From assembly GCF_034087045.1 (NCBI RefSeq), contig NZ_CP139247.1, positions 496,001 through 560,000 of the forward strand: 64,000 nucleotides of DNA, read 5' to 3'. The notes under the pieces were generated by a model, which saw only the letters and a program-made list of their open reading frames with translations, did no database searches and had not been told where the DNA came from. The stretch comes from Chitinophaga sancti. Lineage in GTDB: Bacteria > Bacteroidota > Bacteroidia > Chitinophagales > Chitinophagaceae. This document shows positions 17,886-25,999 of this stretch, in pieces (the first letter of the stretch is position 1; every line of letters starts with the position of its first letter). The position numbers and the translations under genes are program-made.

Positions 17886-18653
17886 CTATTGTTTAAATTC
17901 AAGATAGATTCCATGTGTAAGTGCAGGGGATAGTAATAAACTGTTTGTACTCTCACTGCCTTTGATACCTGACTGCTGTAAGATCGTTTTCAATTTTTTC
18001 AGATCTTTAACCTGCACAGTGGCCCCTATTACCTGGTGATGCGGGATTACCTGTAATGAGGCTGGCAATAAAATAACTTCGCCTTCTTTCAAGACTGCTG
18101 TTTGAGCGATTATTCCTGAGAACATCTTTTTCTGTTTGACTTTTATTCCGAGCTTTTTAAAAAGCTGGAGGTATGTGGGAATGTGATCTGTGGCCAGCCA
18201 GATACTTCTAAGGGAGTAGGCAGTATTGCTGTGGGCGAAATGCTCGGGTTTGTCGGTTGGTGAGTGATTTCTTGAGCCGAAAAAGAGTGGGTGTAAAATG
18301 TTTGTGTCAATTTGTTTATTTAATGCCGCGGGATTAGTGGCGAAGAGTCCAAAATAAACGGGGCCTTCTCCTTCTTTTAAGGAATTGTAATATTCGGTTG
18401 TCAGTGGATCCATGGGTTGTGATGCTGTAATAAGTTCGATTTCGGTACCATCAGGAAATTTGATGTGTTGATTGCGGATGCCGTTTTGATGGAACCTGCC
18501 GGGCTTGATAGAGAATCCTAATTTTTTATAGAAGTTGGTGGCGCTGTCAAGATTGTTAACAACCACAGGGATATGGTCGATGCCTATGATGATATCTTTT
18601 GGAAGAGGTATAAGTGATAGCGAGAGCAGGGCGAGCAAGAGATGTTTTTTCAT
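17886..18653 (-). CDS. VOC-fold (glyoxalase-like) protein, exported
   Basis: 255 residues. A short hydrophobic N-terminus (MKKHLLLALLSLSLIPLP) looks like a signal peptide. IDHIPVVVNNLDSATNFYKKLGFSI is a classic start of a VOC module, with metal-ligand-type His (DHI) and FPDGTEIELIT. A second module begins near IWLATDHIPTYLQLFKKLGI. The architecture suggests two paired modules forming one metal site, as in Glyoxalase_3-like proteins. The enzymatic reaction cannot be predicted. It is convergent with the SGNH hydrolase, about 150 bases away, with no cotranscribed partner. Confidence 0.8.
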   Translation of the reverse strand: MKKHLLLALLSLSLIPLPKDIIIGIDHIPVVVNNLDSATNFYKKLGFSIKPGRFHQNGIRNQHIKFPDGTEIELITASQPMDPLTTEYYNSLKEGEGPVYFGLFATNPAALNKQIDTNILHPLFFGSRNHSPTDKPEHFAHSNTAYSLRSIWLATDHIPTYLQLFKKLGIKVKQKKMFSGIIAQTAVLKEGEVILLPASLQVIPHHQVIGATVQVKDLKKLKTILQQSGIKGSESTNSLLLSPALTHGIYLEFKQ

Positions 18654-18730
18654 TGTAATTGCAGTTTGCTTTTAATGGCTATTAAGCGACGCCGAAATTT
18701 AAATAGCTTCCGGCCGGAAAGATGGATAAA

Positions 18731-18805
18731 TTTTCACTAATAAAGACATAAATTTTTGATAAATCATTCATAACCCGGTTCGAAAGATGTCCCCCTCCAG
18801 CCAGC
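18731..18805 (+). repeat. TTCGAA interspersed repeat, copy B (truncated)
   Basis: TTTCACTAATAAAGACATAA, TGATAAATCATTCATAA and CCGGTTCGAAAGATGTCCCC match the left half and core of the other copies in order and spacing. The hairpin and the right-hand TTCGAA are absent or replaced. It is the most diverged copy. Confidence 0.65.
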
Positions 18806-18941
18806 ACCTGGATAGAACGTTAGGATTGAAGCGCACTGGTTATCAGTTCTTTTTATTTTTTACAACCTAATCTTTGGGCTATCAGGCAGAAGGTTAAAAA
18901 TTCTCATCTTCCAACATCTCTTCGCGTTGTATTTTTGCTAA

Positions 18942-19961
18942 ATGATAAGTTTCAAAAACGACTATAGCGAGGGAGCGCTTCCTGCTATTTTACAGGCATT
19001 AGCAGCTACCAATGATATTCAACAGGGAGGTTATGGAGAGGATGATTATTCGCAACAGGCCATTGATCTCATTAAAGGGAAAATTAGTAACCCTCATACC
19101 GCGGTATACCTGGTATCTGGCGGTACACAAGCCAATCTTACTTTTATCTCTTCCGTATTGCGGCCTTATGAATCTGTGATTGCGGCTACCACCGGACATA
19201 TCTTTCATCATGAAACAGGTGCTATTGAAGCAACCGGACATAAGATAGAAACGGTACTTGCTAATGATGGAAAACTGACACCGGCGCTTGTTGCTTCTTT
19301 TATTGATAAAGTGGAGGCGGTGCATATGCCACTTCCACGGCTGGTGTATATTTCGAATTCTACAGAGTTGGGTACACATTATCTCAGGGCAGAACTGATC
19401 GCGCTTTGGGAGTATTGTCAGCGTAAAGGTTTGCTGCTTTACCTGGATGGAGCCCGTTTGGCTTCGGGGATGATGGCAGGGGATATCAGTTATCAAGATC
19501 TGGGACAGTATACCGATGCATTCTATATTGGAGGCACGAAGAATGGAGCGTTGATTGGGGAGGCGATTGTTATAAACAATCCATCTTTGCAGGAATACTT
19601 TGCTTATAATTTAAAAATGAGGGGCGCATTGCTGGCGAAAGGAAGGTTGTTGGGCATTCAGTTCAGGGAGCTTTTTAAGGATGATACTTATTTGTCGATA
19701 GGAGCTTATATGAATGAAATGGCGGGGAGGTTATCGGAAGGTATCAGGAAGGCAGGGTATGATTTTTTGATTGAATCAAAGACGAATCAGATATTTCCTA
19801 TACTGCCGGTGAGGGTGATTCATAAATTACAGGAAAAATATGCGTTTTATGTATGGCAACGGATAGATGAAGAGCAGGCGGCCATTCGGTTGGTGACTAG
19901 TTGGAGTACGCAGGGAGCGGTTGTGGAGGCCTTTTTGGAGGATTTGAGGGCTTGTAAATAA
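18942..19961 (+). CDS. threonine aldolase-like PLP enzyme (beta-eliminating lyase family)
   Basis: 339 residues of fold-type I PLP enzyme. It starts MISFKNDYSEGALPAILQAL, the usual start of low-specificity threonine aldolases. SGGTQANL (about 65-72) binds the cofactor phosphate, LYLDGARL (about 168-175) supplies the cofactor Asp, and GGTKNGALIGEA (about 197-208) supplies the Schiff-base Lys. It would cleave L-threonine or allo-threonine to glycine and acetaldehyde, in the cytoplasm; a relative acting on another beta-hydroxy amino acid is possible. Length is normal. It follows repeat copy B and has no operon partners. Confidence 0.88.
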   Translation: MISFKNDYSEGALPAILQALAATNDIQQGGYGEDDYSQQAIDLIKGKISNPHTAVYLVSGGTQANLTFISSVLRPYESVIAATTGHIFHHETGAIEATGHKIETVLANDGKLTPALVASFIDKVEAVHMPLPRLVYISNSTELGTHYLRAELIALWEYCQRKGLLLYLDGARLASGMMAGDISYQDLGQYTDAFYIGGTKNGALIGEAIVINNPSLQEYFAYNLKMRGALLAKGRLLGIQFRELFKDDTYLSIGAYMNEMAGRLSEGIRKAGYDFLIESKTNQIFPILPVRVIHKLQEKYAFYVWQRIDEEQAAIRLVTSWSTQGAVVEAFLEDLRACK

Positions 19962-20022
19962 CGTGACCGAAGAATAATTAATTAGACCTTGCCAACAGAA
20001 AATTACAAACTACTGCTATAGA

Positions 20023-20429
20023 TCAATCTTTAAATGGATTCGAACACTTGTAACTTTTAAGATAAAGTGTAATCTCCCGGGATATATTTCCTATCGCATT
20101 TACATGATCCACTATCATTTCATCTGTCAGCTCTTTGGTATGCAGGGGGAATACAGAAGGGCGTATATGTGGGTGAAAGATCAGGCCTAAGACCAGGCAA
20201 TTGGGGTGCGTGTGTAAAATAATTAGGTCCAGGGTCTGGCCGAATACAAAAGTATGGGCCAGTACTTTTCTTCTCCTCCCAGGATCATTCCGGATTGTTG
20301 GAAAATGATGCCGGTTCGGCCATCAGCGAAGATGGGGAAGGCGTTTTCAGCGGTTCCTCCGACATACCATATACGTGAAATGTAGGGTTGCAGAAGGGGA
20401 GGAATTTGTATGCCCGGAAAAAAATCCAT
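20023..20429 (-). pseudogene. AraC-family regulator, N-terminal half only
   Basis: From MDFFPGIQIPPLLQPYISRIWYV (start 20429) the protein resembles the N-terminal sensing domain of Bacteroidota AraC-type regulators (FADGRTGIIFQQSG). A frameshift near 20235-20245 then leads into FVFGQTLDLIIL and on to DHVNAIGNISREI, stopping at 20023. The C-terminal helix-turn-helix domain is missing. The 5' end is 71 bases from tRNA-Asp. The gene was probably broken by decay or by the nearby integration. Confidence 0.75.
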
Positions 20430-20499
20430 GATAATAACGGTAAGGAAATTTGGTAATTCAAATGATTTATGTACATTCGCGTCCCGAACGGACAAAAAC

Positions 20500-20573
20500 G
20501 GATCAGTAGTTCAGTTGGTTAGAATGCCGCCCTGTCACGGCGGAGGTCGCGGGTTCGAGTCCCGTCTGGTCCG
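20500..20573 (+). tRNA. tRNA-Asp (GTC)
   Basis: 74 bases fold into a full cloverleaf. The acceptor stem is GGATCAG with CTGGTCC, the D arm AGTTCAGTTGGTTAGAAT, the anticodon arm CCGCCCTGTCACGGCGG with anticodon GTC, and the T arm CGCGGGTTCGAGTCCCG. The discriminator is G and CCA is not encoded. The gene is overlapped on the other strand by the 3' end of the serine recombinase frame, so the 3' half of the tRNA is the probable attachment site. Confidence 0.97.
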
Positions 20574-22146
20574 CAGAAGGGGACTGATTATCGAAAAGAT
20601 GATCGGTCCCTTTTTCATTTGAGGGTGGATTGCCCGATAGGTGGGCAATCCGTGAGAAAATGTAGTTGACTTTTGGGGTTCGAAATGCCTCATTTTGGCG
20701 GTCGTAGATGATTCCGTTGGGGAATACGAGGGTTTGGAGTTTTTCTTTGGCTCCAGTATCGCTGGAATGCCATACCCTAGCCAGTTTGGAAGAAAGAGAT
20801 ATGGCTTGATTTATTACTTCTTCAGGGTTCGAAATACTGCCGGTGCATTTTTCCAGTTTGGTGGAAATAAGATTCCGCTCCTTACTATACCGGGCGTAAA
20901 ACTTATCGAACGTCTCCTGCCCTATTTCTTTTAATACATACCTACTTTCCTCCAAGCCGTCGATCTTGTTATCAACCTCCTTTAATTGGGCGGTTAATAT
21001 TTTCTGTTGTTCTATGTTTTCCCTGTTCATTTCATAATACTCCTCAATAAGTACCTTTCTAAGGGAATCTATCTGATTATCATCAAAACAGAATTGACTT
21101 AATAACTGCTCAAATAGTTCATGCATCCTTTTGGCGCTTTTATTGCATTTACAGCCATCCTTTCGGCACTTGTAATACCACAGGGATTTTGCTTTGACTA
21201 TATACCCTGTAAATGGCTGGTTGCAGGTATCACATTTAATGAAAATTTTAAGGGGTACAGCATCTTGTTCCTTTTTGTGTGGCACTCCGTATCCTCCCGA
21301 ACCCTGATGAATGTTATTCACCTTTAAAAAGATTTCAGGGCTTATCATCTTCTCATGGTCACCTTCGATTATTTTCCCTTCCAATAAACCGTGATTAATC
21401 ATACCGCAATAGAAAGGACGTTTAAATATCTTAGTCAACTGCTGCTTATACATTTTTACTCCCATAGCCTTCAGCCTTGAAATAATTTCCTCATTCTTCA
21501 TACCCTCAGCCTTCCAGATAAATGCTTTCTTTATCTTTTTACCTACCTCGTTTACAACAATTTTACGCTGGTCGTTAATCTTCACTATATCATATCCCTG
21601 TGGTGGCTTAGTAACCCAAATACCTTTGTCAAACTTTTCTATCATCCCGGCAACTGCCTTTTGCTTACGCAGTTGATTATCGTACTGACTAAACAAAAAG
21701 GTGATATTCTGATGCAATACACCGCTAGGATTAGATGTATCTGTGGGCTGAGTTACCGCAAATATGGTAACACCATAATTTTCCCTTAATTCCTCGGCTA
21801 ATTTAATAGCAGCACCTCCTGTTCGGGAGAAACGATCAAGTGTATAAACTAATATATGACTCACTTTCCCCTTGCGGGTTTTAATAAAGTCCAACATCCG
21901 ATTAAACTCTTTACGGCCATCGGTTTTCGCGCTTTCATAAGTGCCTCCAAAGTAACCAATTATACCCAGGTTGTTCTTACGAGCAGATTCTTCGATTGAT
22001 TTACGCTGAACATCCAGGCTTAAATTATGGTCTGCCTGTTCCTTGCTGGATACCCTGGTATATACCACAGCAGCCTGTGCGGCCACTTTAACAGGTTGTT
22101 TTTTGGAATAGTTTCCAAATTGTTTAAAAGCGTTAATAATACTCAT
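20503..22146 (-). CDS. large serine recombinase (site-specific integrase)
   Basis: 547 codons. The resolvase domain (about residues 25-165) has YTRVSSKEQ with the catalytic Ser and LVYTLDRFSR. A recombinase domain (about 180-290), a zinc ribbon (CDTCNQPF...CRKDGCKC, about 303-337) and a coiled coil (about 360-420) follow. It would integrate or excise a mobile element by serine-linked strand exchange. The frame runs through the whole tRNA-Asp on the other strand; its last codons (GLEPATSAVTGRH) are just antisense tRNA, so the natural C-terminus probably changes when the element is excised. The start ATG overlaps the stop of a 59-residue ORF. Copies of its parts occur at 6590-7043 and 10475-10552. 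Confidence 0.92.
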   Translation of the reverse strand: MSIINAFKQFGNYSKKQPVKVAAQAAVVYTRVSSKEQADHNLSLDVQRKSIEESARKNNLGIIGYFGGTYESAKTDGRKEFNRMLDFIKTRKGKVSHILVYTLDRFSRTGGAAIKLAEELRENYGVTIFAVTQPTDTSNPSGVLHQNITFLFSQYDNQLRKQKAVAGMIEKFDKGIWVTKPPQGYDIVKINDQRKIVVNEVGKKIKKAFIWKAEGMKNEEIISRLKAMGVKMYKQQLTKIFKRPFYCGMINHGLLEGKIIEGDHEKMISPEIFLKVNNIHQGSGGYGVPHKKEQDAVPLKIFIKCDTCNQPFTGYIVKAKSLWYYKCRKDGCKCNKSAKRMHELFEQLLSQFCFDDNQIDSLRKVLIEEYYEMNRENIEQQKILTAQLKEVDNKIDGLEESRYVLKEIGQETFDKFYARYSKERNLISTKLEKCTGSISNPEEVINQAISLSSKLARVWHSSDTGAKEKLQTLVFPNGIIYDRQNEAFRTPKVNYIFSRIAHLSGNPPSNEKGTDHLFDNQSPSADQTGLEPATSAVTGRHSNQLNY

Positions 22147-22322
22147 GCGGCTAATTTTTCAGGTGTTGGATTAAGATCTACAACTGGTGTCTCAATGGGT
22201 TCTGAGTGGTTAACAGATAGTAGGATCCTCGCTAATATTTTAAGTGTTATTAAAAGTTCAGGGTCTGATATATTAAGGCTTTCAGTATTCTTTGATGGTT
22301 CAGTTAACTCAGTGTTGCACAT
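22143..22322 (-). CDS. 59-residue protein coupled to the serine recombinase
   Basis: An ATG at 22322 opens a frame MCNTELTEPSKNTESLNISD... ending ...NPTPEKLAA, whose TGA overlaps the recombinase ATG (ATGA). This arrangement means translational coupling and supports a real gene. The protein is acidic at first, with a hydrophobic helix LLITLKILARILLSV in the middle. I do not know a family. It could be a recombination directionality factor or a regulator of the recombinase; this is inference from position only. The IS701-like element ends 8 bases upstream of the ATG, so the native ribosome binding site and promoter have been displaced. Confidence 0.65.
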   Translation of the reverse strand: MCNTELTEPSKNTESLNISDPELLITLKILARILLSVNHSEPIETPVVDLNPTPEKLAA

Positions 22323-22329
22323 AACTCTG

Positions 22330-23770
22330 TTTAGTCAAATTATAGTTCTTTACATATTATAGTCGAAACTTTGCACGGAAGCGGGTTTTGCATACCTTTG
22401 CATCATCCCAAAAGAAAAGCCCAAACAGTAGAAACCGAACGGGCTTAATTAATAAACAAAAATATGAGTCGAAAATAAGCAATTTCCGACTCGTAGAGAG
22501 TCGGTTGTTACAATTTCTTCTCAGCTTCACATTTTACTTTAAAAGCAAGACAAAAGACGGAACAGCAAATGCATCTTCTTATTTGAAGGGCTTAATGGTT
22601 AGTCGACGACGTAATTGCCAGGTGATGGCTCAGGAACTTCAGAATACTAGTCAGCAATGCTTACACCATTTTATAACCGTTGGCAAGTGGTGTTATTCGA
22701 AGCTGATGGATAAGATAACTTTAGACTTCTGGCATCTTTTACAACAGTGTGGACTGGAAGACGATACTTGTTTTATAGTTGATGAAAGCGGCAATCCTAA
22801 AAAGGGGAAGCTCTCTGCAGGGGTGAAAAGGCAGTACTGCGGCCAGATTGGAAAAACAGACAACTGTCAGGTTGGTGTGTTTGGAGCTTTATGCGGAGGT
22901 AGCCTTGTTAATCTTGTTCAAGCCAGATTGTCTTTAGGATCAGAAGCCACTAAAATTGACCTTGCTAAGGAAATCATTGATCATGTAGTGCTAAAATTAA
23001 AGGTGAAGGTAAAATGGGTCTGCTTTGATGCATTTTATGGCCGAGATGCAAATCTATTGTGTTATTTGATAAAGATAGGTTTACCATTCGTTGCCGATGT
23101 ACCAGATAGCCATGGGATCTGGCTGGAGGCATTCCAAATGAGAGTTCCAGTCAGCGTACCAGGAAAAAGAGGACCTAAAAATGTTTACGCACGACCAAAC
23201 AGAGAATCTATATCAATCCGTAAATACATGTCTGGATTGAAAAAGAAGGATTGGACGTGGATGAAAATACGTCATCAAAGCAAAAAAACTGTTTGCCTGG
23301 TTCCATTGCAGAGAGATTTATATATTCAATCCGTTAACAGAGAAGCGTCAGGAGCTTCAATTATTAATTAGAAAAGATGTTGATGGTACCATTAAATATA
23401 GCCAGTGCTATAAACCTGGGGCATCAATAAAAGAGTTGGCTTATATGCAGTGCAAGCGATTCTTTATTGAAAAATCATTTAGAGAAGGTAAAAAAGAGTT
23501 AGGACTAAATGAGTATCAGACCCGGAGCGCTCAAAGCTGGCATAAGCACATGGCTATGGTGATGTTGGCGCAACTGTTCCTGAACACTCAAAAACTCTTT
23601 TGCTATGAAGAAAAGGTTTGGGTAACAACACAAGATATCATCTTATTGATAAGATCTGTTCTCAAATTAACATTACGATCAATACGAAATATCATAGATG
23701 ATATTCTTGCAAAACAGCCACCAGATTATAGAAAAATGAAGAAATTATTATTTATTCGAATTTGACTAAA
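22330..23770 (+). mobile_element. IS701-like insertion sequence
   Basis: A 12-base inverted repeat TTTAGTCAAATT at 22330-22341 is matched by AATTTGACTAAA at 23759-23770. Between them lies one transposase gene, in two frames. The element is about 1.44 kb. I could not define a target duplication with certainty. It separates the recombinase/small ORF (8 bases to the left) from the plus-strand gene at 23781 (10 bases to the right), so it probably landed in a divergent promoter region and may now drive or silence either side. Confidence 0.75.
22388..23765 (+). pseudogene. IS701-family transposase, frameshifted
   Basis: The first frame (22388-23371) carries the DDE start VDESGNPKKGKLSAGVKRQYCGQ, then DNCQVGVFGALCGG and VKWVCFDAFYGRD (second Asp), typical of IS701/IS4-like transposases. 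It then runs to a false end. The second frame continues the protein as LFAWFHCREIYIFNPLTEKR, KELAYMQCKRFFIEKSFREGKKELGL (catalytic Glu) and on to 23765. The switch fits an A7 run at 23282-23288. This is either an inactivating indel, a sequencing error in the homopolymer, or rarely a programmed shift. The exact start is uncertain; conserved similarity begins near SFTFYFKSKTKDGTAN. Confidence 0.8.
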
Positions 23771-23780
23771 TCAAGTTAAT

Positions 23781-24413
23781 ATGAAAGTATTTTTTATAGT
23801 TGTTAGTATTATTTTCTTTTCACTATGTGGCAATTGTCAAACATTAAAAAAGGAACGCATTACTAAAAATGATAGGATGAAAGGTATTTCCCTTAAGTTC
23901 ACCTATTCATCCAAAGATAGTTATAGCTTTGTAAGCTTAATATTAAAAAAAGATAATACTTTTGCTTATAGTGCAAATACTATTGGGACTCATCAAGTAA
24001 GTGAGGGTACGTGGAAATTGTCAGAAGGTCTGTTAATATTGGAAAGCACATTTCAAATGAATAATATTCCTGTTGAAATAAGTAATCTAGATAATAGAAA
24101 ATTCGTTGATAGTTGTGATATTGCTGTTGTGGAAAATGTTAAGCATGAACTCCTGACAAATGTTTTTGTAGTAGTTAATAATGACACTATAAAATGTCTC
24201 CCAATGATTGGAATGTGTAACAGTGGATATGACAAGATAGATAGCGTTAAAATTGTTTTTGAGAATGGTATGTCATCAGGATGGATTCCCATTAAGTTTA
24301 ATGAAAAAAAAATAGCAATTACTGTATTGACGGATGTTCCCATTGGGAATTATTTAGTTATGAACGAGCGAAGGTTTAAGTTGGACGGTAATTATTTAAA
24401 ACAGCTCCCATAG
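23781..24413 (+). CDS. secreted hypothetical protein
   Basis: 210 residues with a signal peptide (MKVFFIVVSIIFFSLCGNCQ). The mature part is beta-rich (FKLSEGTWKLSEGLLILE pattern of a lipocalin-like description domain: NTFAYSANTIG then SEGTWKL). Two later Cys (NDTIKCLPMIGMC) could pair. The pattern of a Lys/Ser-rich strand pair followed by GTW is common in Bacteroidota lipocalin-like proteins, but I cannot assign a family firmly. The start is 10 bases from the IS701-like end, so its native promoter has probably been separated from it. Base composition is AT-rich like the accessory DNA around it. Confidence 0.55.
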   Translation: MKVFFIVVSIIFFSLCGNCQTLKKERITKNDRMKGISLKFTYSSKDSYSFVSLILKKDNTFAYSANTIGTHQVSEGTWKLSEGLLILESTFQMNNIPVEISNLDNRKFVDSCDIAVVENVKHELLTNVFVVVNNDTIKCLPMIGMCNSGYDKIDSVKIVFENGMSSGWIPIKFNEKKIAITVLTDVPIGNYLVMNERRFKLDGNYLKQLP

Positions 24414-24576
24414 ATGGGCATGGTGGATAAATTTAAACCAATAAATGAGTTATATTATGATTTTTATTCTACTGATTTCAAAATTATAATTGAAATGCTA
24501 TAATGATAGCATATTTATAACCCATAAAAATCCGGAAGGATTTCGCAACATATTAAAATTGAACATACACTCAGCA

Positions 24577-24637
24577 TAAGGGCGAATAACCAGCTTTTTT
24601 TCCCTCAAGAAATAAACGAGAGTAATTTTCGCCCTTA
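24577..24637. repeat. inverted repeat with 40-base spacer
   Basis: TAAGGGCGAA at 24577-24586 pairs with TTCGCCCTTA at 24628-24637. It may be a terminator for the gene ending at 24413. A similar GGGC-containing hairpin occurs at 34617-34653, also shortly upstream of a repeat copy. Confidence 0.4.
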
Positions 24638-24657
24638 TAGTTCTTTAGAATTTTACA

Positions 24658-24808
24658 AAACGTAGAACTGTTTGACTCCATATCTTGATCTTGGTCAACA
24701 GAATATACAATAAAGAATCTCACTAACAAATATTAAAAGACCTAGAACTGTTTGACTACATATCTTGGCTAACTGGATGTACGGCAAGGAATTTCACTAA
24801 CAAACGAA
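24658..24808. repeat. tandem direct repeat of about 75 bases
   Basis: TAGAACTGTTTGACTCCATATCTTG (longer in both copies) appears near 24665 and again near 24743 as TAGAACTGTTTGACTACATATCTTG. Both are followed by an A-rich stretch and CACTAACAAA. The second unit runs into repeat copy C, so this may be a duplication of the upstream part of that repeat. Confidence 0.6.
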
Positions 24809-24983
24809 TAAATCTTAGATAAATCCTCTTTAAATAAGTTCGAAAGTTGTCCCTGGTAGCCCGCAAAAATTTACAAACCTTCAAGTTCAATGACTTGAAG
24901 GTTTGTAAATTTAAAGAATTAGTGAGCGAGTTTCAATATCTCATTATAGATAATTGATAATTAATTACATAATTCGGTTCGAA
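24791..24983 (+). repeat. TTCGAA-bounded interspersed repeat, copy C (CTTCAAGT subtype)
   Basis: TTTCACTAACAAACG, TTAGATAAATCCTCTTTAAA and AAGTTCGAAAGTTGTCCC match the other copies. The hairpin is AAATTTACAAACCTTCAAGT and its complement, clearly different from the GCAAGACC hairpin of copies A and D. The right end is CGGTTCGAAC at 24976-24985. Closest relative is copy E. Confidence 0.85.
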
Positions 24984-25999
24984 CTGAATTTGCAGAGGTT
25001 ATGAATTAAAGATAATGAATCAGACTTCAGAATTCGTATGCAATTAAGGGAAGTATCCCAAAAAAGGACGTTACCCATAAGAAACTGGGCGATGATCCTG
25101 AACCAGTTTTTGACTATCTTCGGTGATAGAGTAAGAATCTAGTAAACTTTTTTAAAGCCTCAATTGAAACTTACACAGTCATTGAAATAGTTCCTTTTAG
25201 CTGCCTCATAAAAGTGAAATGATTGAATTTTAATCATATTGTAAATCAACTCATTCTGTTTGGAATCGTTAATATTATCGTTGGTAAGTTGGTTGTATAA
25301 TTTAAAAAGCCTTCACCAAAAATTGAATTTCCTCCTACTACAAGGAGAGTATTGATTAATGGGCGCCCTGCCCAATATTCTTCCCTGCTGATAGTTATTA
25401 AGCATTTACTCAACCGTTTCCTGTTTATGGAATTCATCTAACACCCCAACATTTCAAACATTTGATAATACCGTATGGGCTTCTTGGGTTTAGCTCTTTC
25501 GACCAAAATTTGTTTAATTGTAAAATGGTTCATTGTCAATAATTTTAACCAAAGGTAGATTTGGCGCAAATTGTTAACTGATTTGTTAAGAATAGATAAG
25601 AAAACCAAGTTCTTATTTTTTTGATAATTGATTATATGTATTGATAAATAATTAGTATGAGGTGGATAATAATATATTTATTACGAACTATTCGTAAAAG
25701 CATTATACTAATACCCAAACAACACAATTATTGCGCATAAAACTTATACTGTCATTTTCTGTATAGGTAAATAGTATTTCCCTTATCGTTAGTAAATTAT
25801 CGTACAAATATTTTGTACTGATAGCGTGTGCCCTTTTTTTATCATTAAAAGTATTAACTTCCTTTTACCATTTTAATGCATTGTTTGTAAAAAACAATTA
25901 TTACTTTAGAGATGATAACCAACGTTAAAGTATCTGCCAGCCAGAAAGAATAAATATGATATATTTTATTTAACCCAGACCAACATTTTAAGCTGAATA
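24984..25999. other. 1-kb AT-rich intergenic region before the peptide operon
   Basis: I see no gene that can be supported here. A 63-codon minus-strand frame (25246-25437) has no family features. The last 450 bases are very AT-rich (for example around 25600-25700), as expected for a promoter/leader region of the operon that starts at 26000. I cannot pick out a confident TTTG/TAnnTTTG promoter pair. Confidence 0.4.

Noticed and set aside
20503..20573. Recombinase C-terminal residues as a real protein domain
   Set aside because: They are the antisense reading of tRNA-Asp; the cloverleaf is complete.
23282..23288. Programmed frameshift in the IS701-like transposase
   Set aside because: IS701-type transposases are usually in one frame; an A7 run is more simply an indel or read error. 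Left open but not claimed.
25246..25437. 63-codon minus-strand frame in the intergenic region
   Set aside because: No start signal, no similarity to anything known, surrounded by decayed AT-rich DNA.
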